Part shown: positions 61,668 through 64,000 of the stretch, piece by piece
Numbering within the stretch: the first letter of the stretch is position 1
Layout: every line of letters starts with the position of its first letter
From: Eubacteriaceae bacterium
Lineage (GTDB): Bacteria; Bacillota; Clostridia; Lachnospirales; Lachnospiraceae
Reading direction: 5' to 3'
Assembly: GCA_910575665.1 (NCBI GenBank)
Contig: CAJTFB010000019.1
Coordinates: 1-64,000, forward strand
Length of the DNA stretch: 64,000 bases
The notes under the pieces: model-generated
What the model saw: only the letters and a program-made list of their open reading frames with translations
What the model was told of the DNA's origin: nothing
The model's database searches: none
Made by a program: the position numbers and the translations under genes

Positions 61668-64000
61668 TTATAAATTTAACATTTTCTCTTCTAGAATGGT
61701 TAATCTTTTATCTAGACTCGCATTTTCTTCATATAATCTCTGAATCATCATAGTATTTAATGCAATAAATTCTTCGTATCGAAGAGAGTAAAGATAAACA
61801 GGATTTCCTTCGTCATCAAAGACAGGTTTTTCTTCCATATTACCTTCTTCATTTTCTATTCTTTCTGTTTTTTGATCCTTACAGAAGCCGGCAAATTCTA
61901 AGGATGTAAGTCCACATATGCTCATAGCTTCCTCTACGTCCTGGGAAATAAATCCTACATGTGTCCGTCCTGATTCTCCGTCTTTAAACAGGTATGACTT
62001 AGGTTGGAGAAGCATGAAGAATTTCACATACCTATTATCTGATGACAAACCGGATATATTCTTTTTCAAATTTTTGTCGGAAGCTGAATTTATAGAATTG
62101 TAACACCATATTTGTCTCCAACGCCTGTCAGAACTTCCAATATTGTTGCTGGTAGCAGGTTCTATAAGGGCTGGAATTAAATCGGAGTATATCCATCCAT
62201 TTATTGTAATGTTTCTAGTGGTTATACCACCGGTTGTGGTTATATCATTTGAGAAAGAAACTTTATTTGAAAATGAAATCCCTGCTCTGGCGTATATCGA
62301 CAGATGGTCGTCAGTGTCTTCATACAGATATACATAGTCTCCATCACCAAAGTTTAATTTGCTTCCATAATTTGCACCACTTGGTTTTAATCTTAAATTT
62401 TTAGCACTGATGTTATGATCACTGAATTTAAAATCTGTACCATTAAATTGAAGCGATCCAGTAATCGATTCATCTCCTTTTTTCATGAAGACAAGACTTG
62501 TATCGCCATTGATGCCTTTTAATACCAATGCGCCTGCATGATTTCTATCACCGATAACGATATCATCACCTATGTTTATCCATGAATTATTTGGAAATGT
62601 AACAGAACCAGAAAATGATGCATTCAAAAGATTCATTATGTTATTTGATATATAGAGAAAGGTTGCAATGGCACCATTATGGTTTTGATATAATCTTAAT
62701 CCATCTCTATATGTATCAATCTCATATTTAATCGAACTATCATTTGTTTTTAGCTCAATGTTTCCTCCTTCTATATCGACAAATAAGTCAACGCCAGCTT
62801 TTGGATATGTGCTATTCCTGACTTGTAGATGATGATCACCATAATTAGTATATGATTTTGTAATGACGCCTCCAGAAAGAGGCAGATATGAGTGAGTGTG
62901 GTTTGCTGATGATTTTCCATCAATTAGATCTTTCAATGTTTTTCCTTGTTTTGCTGACAGTGGTTTATTAACAGCAGTGGACACCAGATTGTCTATAATA
63001 TCCGTTACATTGACCTTATTTCTGGTGATTCCATCAATCAGGTCCTTATTATTTTTTATATATGCCACGATTTCGCTTAACTGGTCGAGAGTTGTATCAT
63101 CACTGTCTGCTAGTGTATTTAATCTTGTAGTCAATGCAGAGATTAGATTTCTAATATCATTATGGCAGTTATTGGAAGAATTGTGGGACTTCAGGTCTCC
63201 ATCTACAGATACAGCCTTATCATAAGCAGTTTTTACTGAATTAGCAGTAGCAGCAGTAGAGACGGAGTTGCTAGTTACGCTGTTAGTAAGCTGGGTAATG
63301 CCTTTTGATGTTGTTGTAGCCGGGTATAATTTATCACTTGGAATTTTTGTGTTTGTATCAAGCCCAGGCACACCGCCCGCTACATCTTTGTCTTCTGTTA
63401 AAACAAAGTGATGAGAATCCAACTTGTTTTGCAGATCTGTAGCTTTGTCATTTGCGTTAGCCGCTGCATTGTCTGCATTTTCAGCTGCACTATTAGCATT
63501 ATCAGTGGCAAGATTGGCACTTTGTATGGCAGCATTTGTGTTTCTTATTGCAGTTTCTGTATCCTTCTGCCTTTGATTCTCCTGTCTCTGCCTGTTCTCT
63601 TCGTTTGATATCCTGACTGACTCATTGTCTGTCCTTTGTAATTCATTATTCGAAACGGTTTCTTCCAGTGCATTCATTTCATCGATTTCATCTCTGGCAG
63701 AGTTTATAAGTTGTGCCAGAGTGCTCCCTTCATCGGATTCCACAACATCTATTTCATCAAGTACTTCCTCTGGAATATACAATATAAATGAATCTGTGGA
63801 TGCAATTTCTTCTTCTTCTTTCGGAGCTTTATTGTCTTTTTGAATCTCATTTTCATCCTGGATTCTGTTGTAAATGCCAACGTCCAGCTTGCAGCTTCCG
63901 GAGCAGCATAGTACATAATTATGAAATTCTGCATGCAGAACCCCTTTTTTCCTATCCGTTACCTCTACATTATAAAAGATAGGTTTTCCATCTGCTCTCC
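61668..64000 (-). CDS. BppU-like phage baseplate/tail protein with S74 chaperone, 5' end outside the window
   Basis: The frame is open through the right edge, so the TTG at 63782 is not the start; at least 777 residues are present. The first visible part (GKPIFYNVEVTDRKKGVLHA to DSFILYIPEEVLDEIDVVES) has the form of a BppU N-terminal domain. Then come a helical Asn/Ala-rich stretch (TNAAIQSANLATDNANSAAE), repeated beta-strand segments of a receptor-binding shaft, and a C-terminal intramolecular chaperone of the S74 endosialidase type (SDKNLKKNISGL, HVGFISQDVEEAM, final coiled coil ASLDKRLTILEEKM). S74 domains cut themselves off after trimer folding. A prophage or tailocin tail module very probably continues to the right. 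Confidence 0.85.
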   Translation of the reverse strand, partial: RADGKPIFYNVEVTDRKKGVLHAEFHNYVLCCSGSCKLDVGIYNRIQDENEIQKDNKAPKEEEEIASTDSFILYIPEEVLDEIDVVESDEGSTLAQLINSARDEIDEMNALEETVSNNELQRTDNESVRISNEENRQRQENQRQKDTETAIRNTNAAIQSANLATDNANSAAENADNAAANANDKATDLQNKLDSHHFVLTEDKDVAGGVPGLDTNTKIPSDKLYPATTTSKGITQLTNSVTSNSVSTAATANSVKTAYDKAVSVDGDLKSHNSSNNCHNDIRNLISALTTRLNTLADSDDTTLDQLSEIVAYIKNNKDLIDGITRNKVNVTDIIDNLVSTAVNKPLSAKQGKTLKDLIDGKSSANHTHSYLPLSGGVITKSYTNYGDHHLQVRNSTYPKAGVDLFVDIEGGNIELKTNDSSIKYEIDTYRDGLRLYQNHNGAIATFLYISNNIMNLLNASFSGSVTFPNNSWINIGDDIVIGDRNHAGALVLKGINGDTSLVFMKKGDESITGSLQFNGTDFKFSDHNISAKNLRLKPSGANYGSKLNFGDGDYVYLYEDTDDHLSIYARAGISFSNKVSFSNDITTTGGITTRNITINGWIYSDLIPALIEPATSNNIGSSDRRWRQIWCYNSINSASDKNLKKNISGLSSDNRYVKFFMLLQPKSYLFKDGESGRTHVGFISQDVEEAMSICGLTSLEFAGFCKDQKTERIENEEGNMEEKPVFDDEGNPVYLYSLRYEEFIALNTMMIQRLYEENASLDKRLTILEEKMLNL

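Noticed and set aside
63782-63784. TTG at 63782 as start of the tail protein
   Set aside because: The frame continues upstream to the window edge with BppU-like sequence, so the true start lies outside.

Overview
The window looks like chromosome of an anaerobic Clostridia member, most likely Lachnospiraceae. This is inferred from the NuoE/NuoF/[FeFe]-hydrogenase operon, the gene order regulator-ftsE-ftsX-EnvC-like-CtpA-like, YitT, an A-type flavoprotein, sigma-A promoters of TTGACA/TATAAT type, AGGAGG ribosome sites, frequent TTG starts and mid-40s GC by eye. No 16S gene or other decisive marker is present, so genus is not called.

Layout. 0-1.3 kb: the end of a polymorphic-toxin gene cut by an IS110-family remnant, then decayed sequence. 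1.3-14.8 kb: one cell-surface glycopolymer locus on the + strand, with a two-component ABC exporter (TagG/TagH type), TagD-like cytidylyltransferase, CDP-glycerol transferase, LCP ligase, DegT aminotransferase, initiating sugar transferase, polymerase/ligase-like membrane protein, a GT2 protein fused to a degenerate CDP-glycerol-transferase fold, and a YfhO-type giant membrane protein. 14.9-19.1 kb: a trimeric, probably electron-bifurcating [FeFe]-hydrogenase. 19.1-24.7 kb: lipoprotein, SDR, an LCP-like/TagA-like pair that both lack key residues, YitT and an MsmK-type sugar ATPase. 24.8-27.7 kb: an AT-rich ABC-2 module with its own HTH regulator and matching palindromic operators. 27.9-35.7 kb: chemoreceptor, CdaR-like regulator, FtsEX, EnvC-like and CtpA-like peptidases. 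35.8-45.7 kb: glycerol kinase, two decayed accessory genes, uvrBA, YfbR-like nucleotidase and an SGNH hydrolase-acetyltransferase fusion. 45.7-54 kb: tyrA, rfbC, fprA, ThiF/MoeB, a secreted GH43 with LacI regulator and a phosphoribosyltransferase-like gene. 54.2-60.8 kb: tRNA-Leu, PrsA-like foldase, purL, yjbQ, maf, tRNA-Gly. 61-64 kb: a YHYH/peptidoglycan-binding secreted protein and the 3' part of a BppU-like phage baseplate protein with an S74 chaperone, so a prophage or phage-derived element probably continues to the right.

How the genes fit together. The left quarter builds and exports a surface polymer and attaches it to the wall; FtsEX with the LytM-domain protein probably controls septal wall cleavage; glycerol kinase may feed glycerol-3-phosphate to the polymer pathway. 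Three proteins in the window keep the fold of wall-teichoic-acid enzymes but have lost signature residues (GT2-fusion C-terminus, LCP-like, TagA-like).

The most unusual non-coding signal is a recurring set of intergenic mini-hairpins with three-base loops (mostly stem C - G N A - stem G) at hydB/hydA, EnvC-like/CtpA-like, the tyrA and rfbC leaders and downstream of tRNA-Gly. Some are assembled into multi-branched structures; the one at 34.23-34.45 kb folds into a cloverleaf whose wobble pairs favour the + strand RNA. A separate 220-bp structured repeat element begins inside the purL stop codon.
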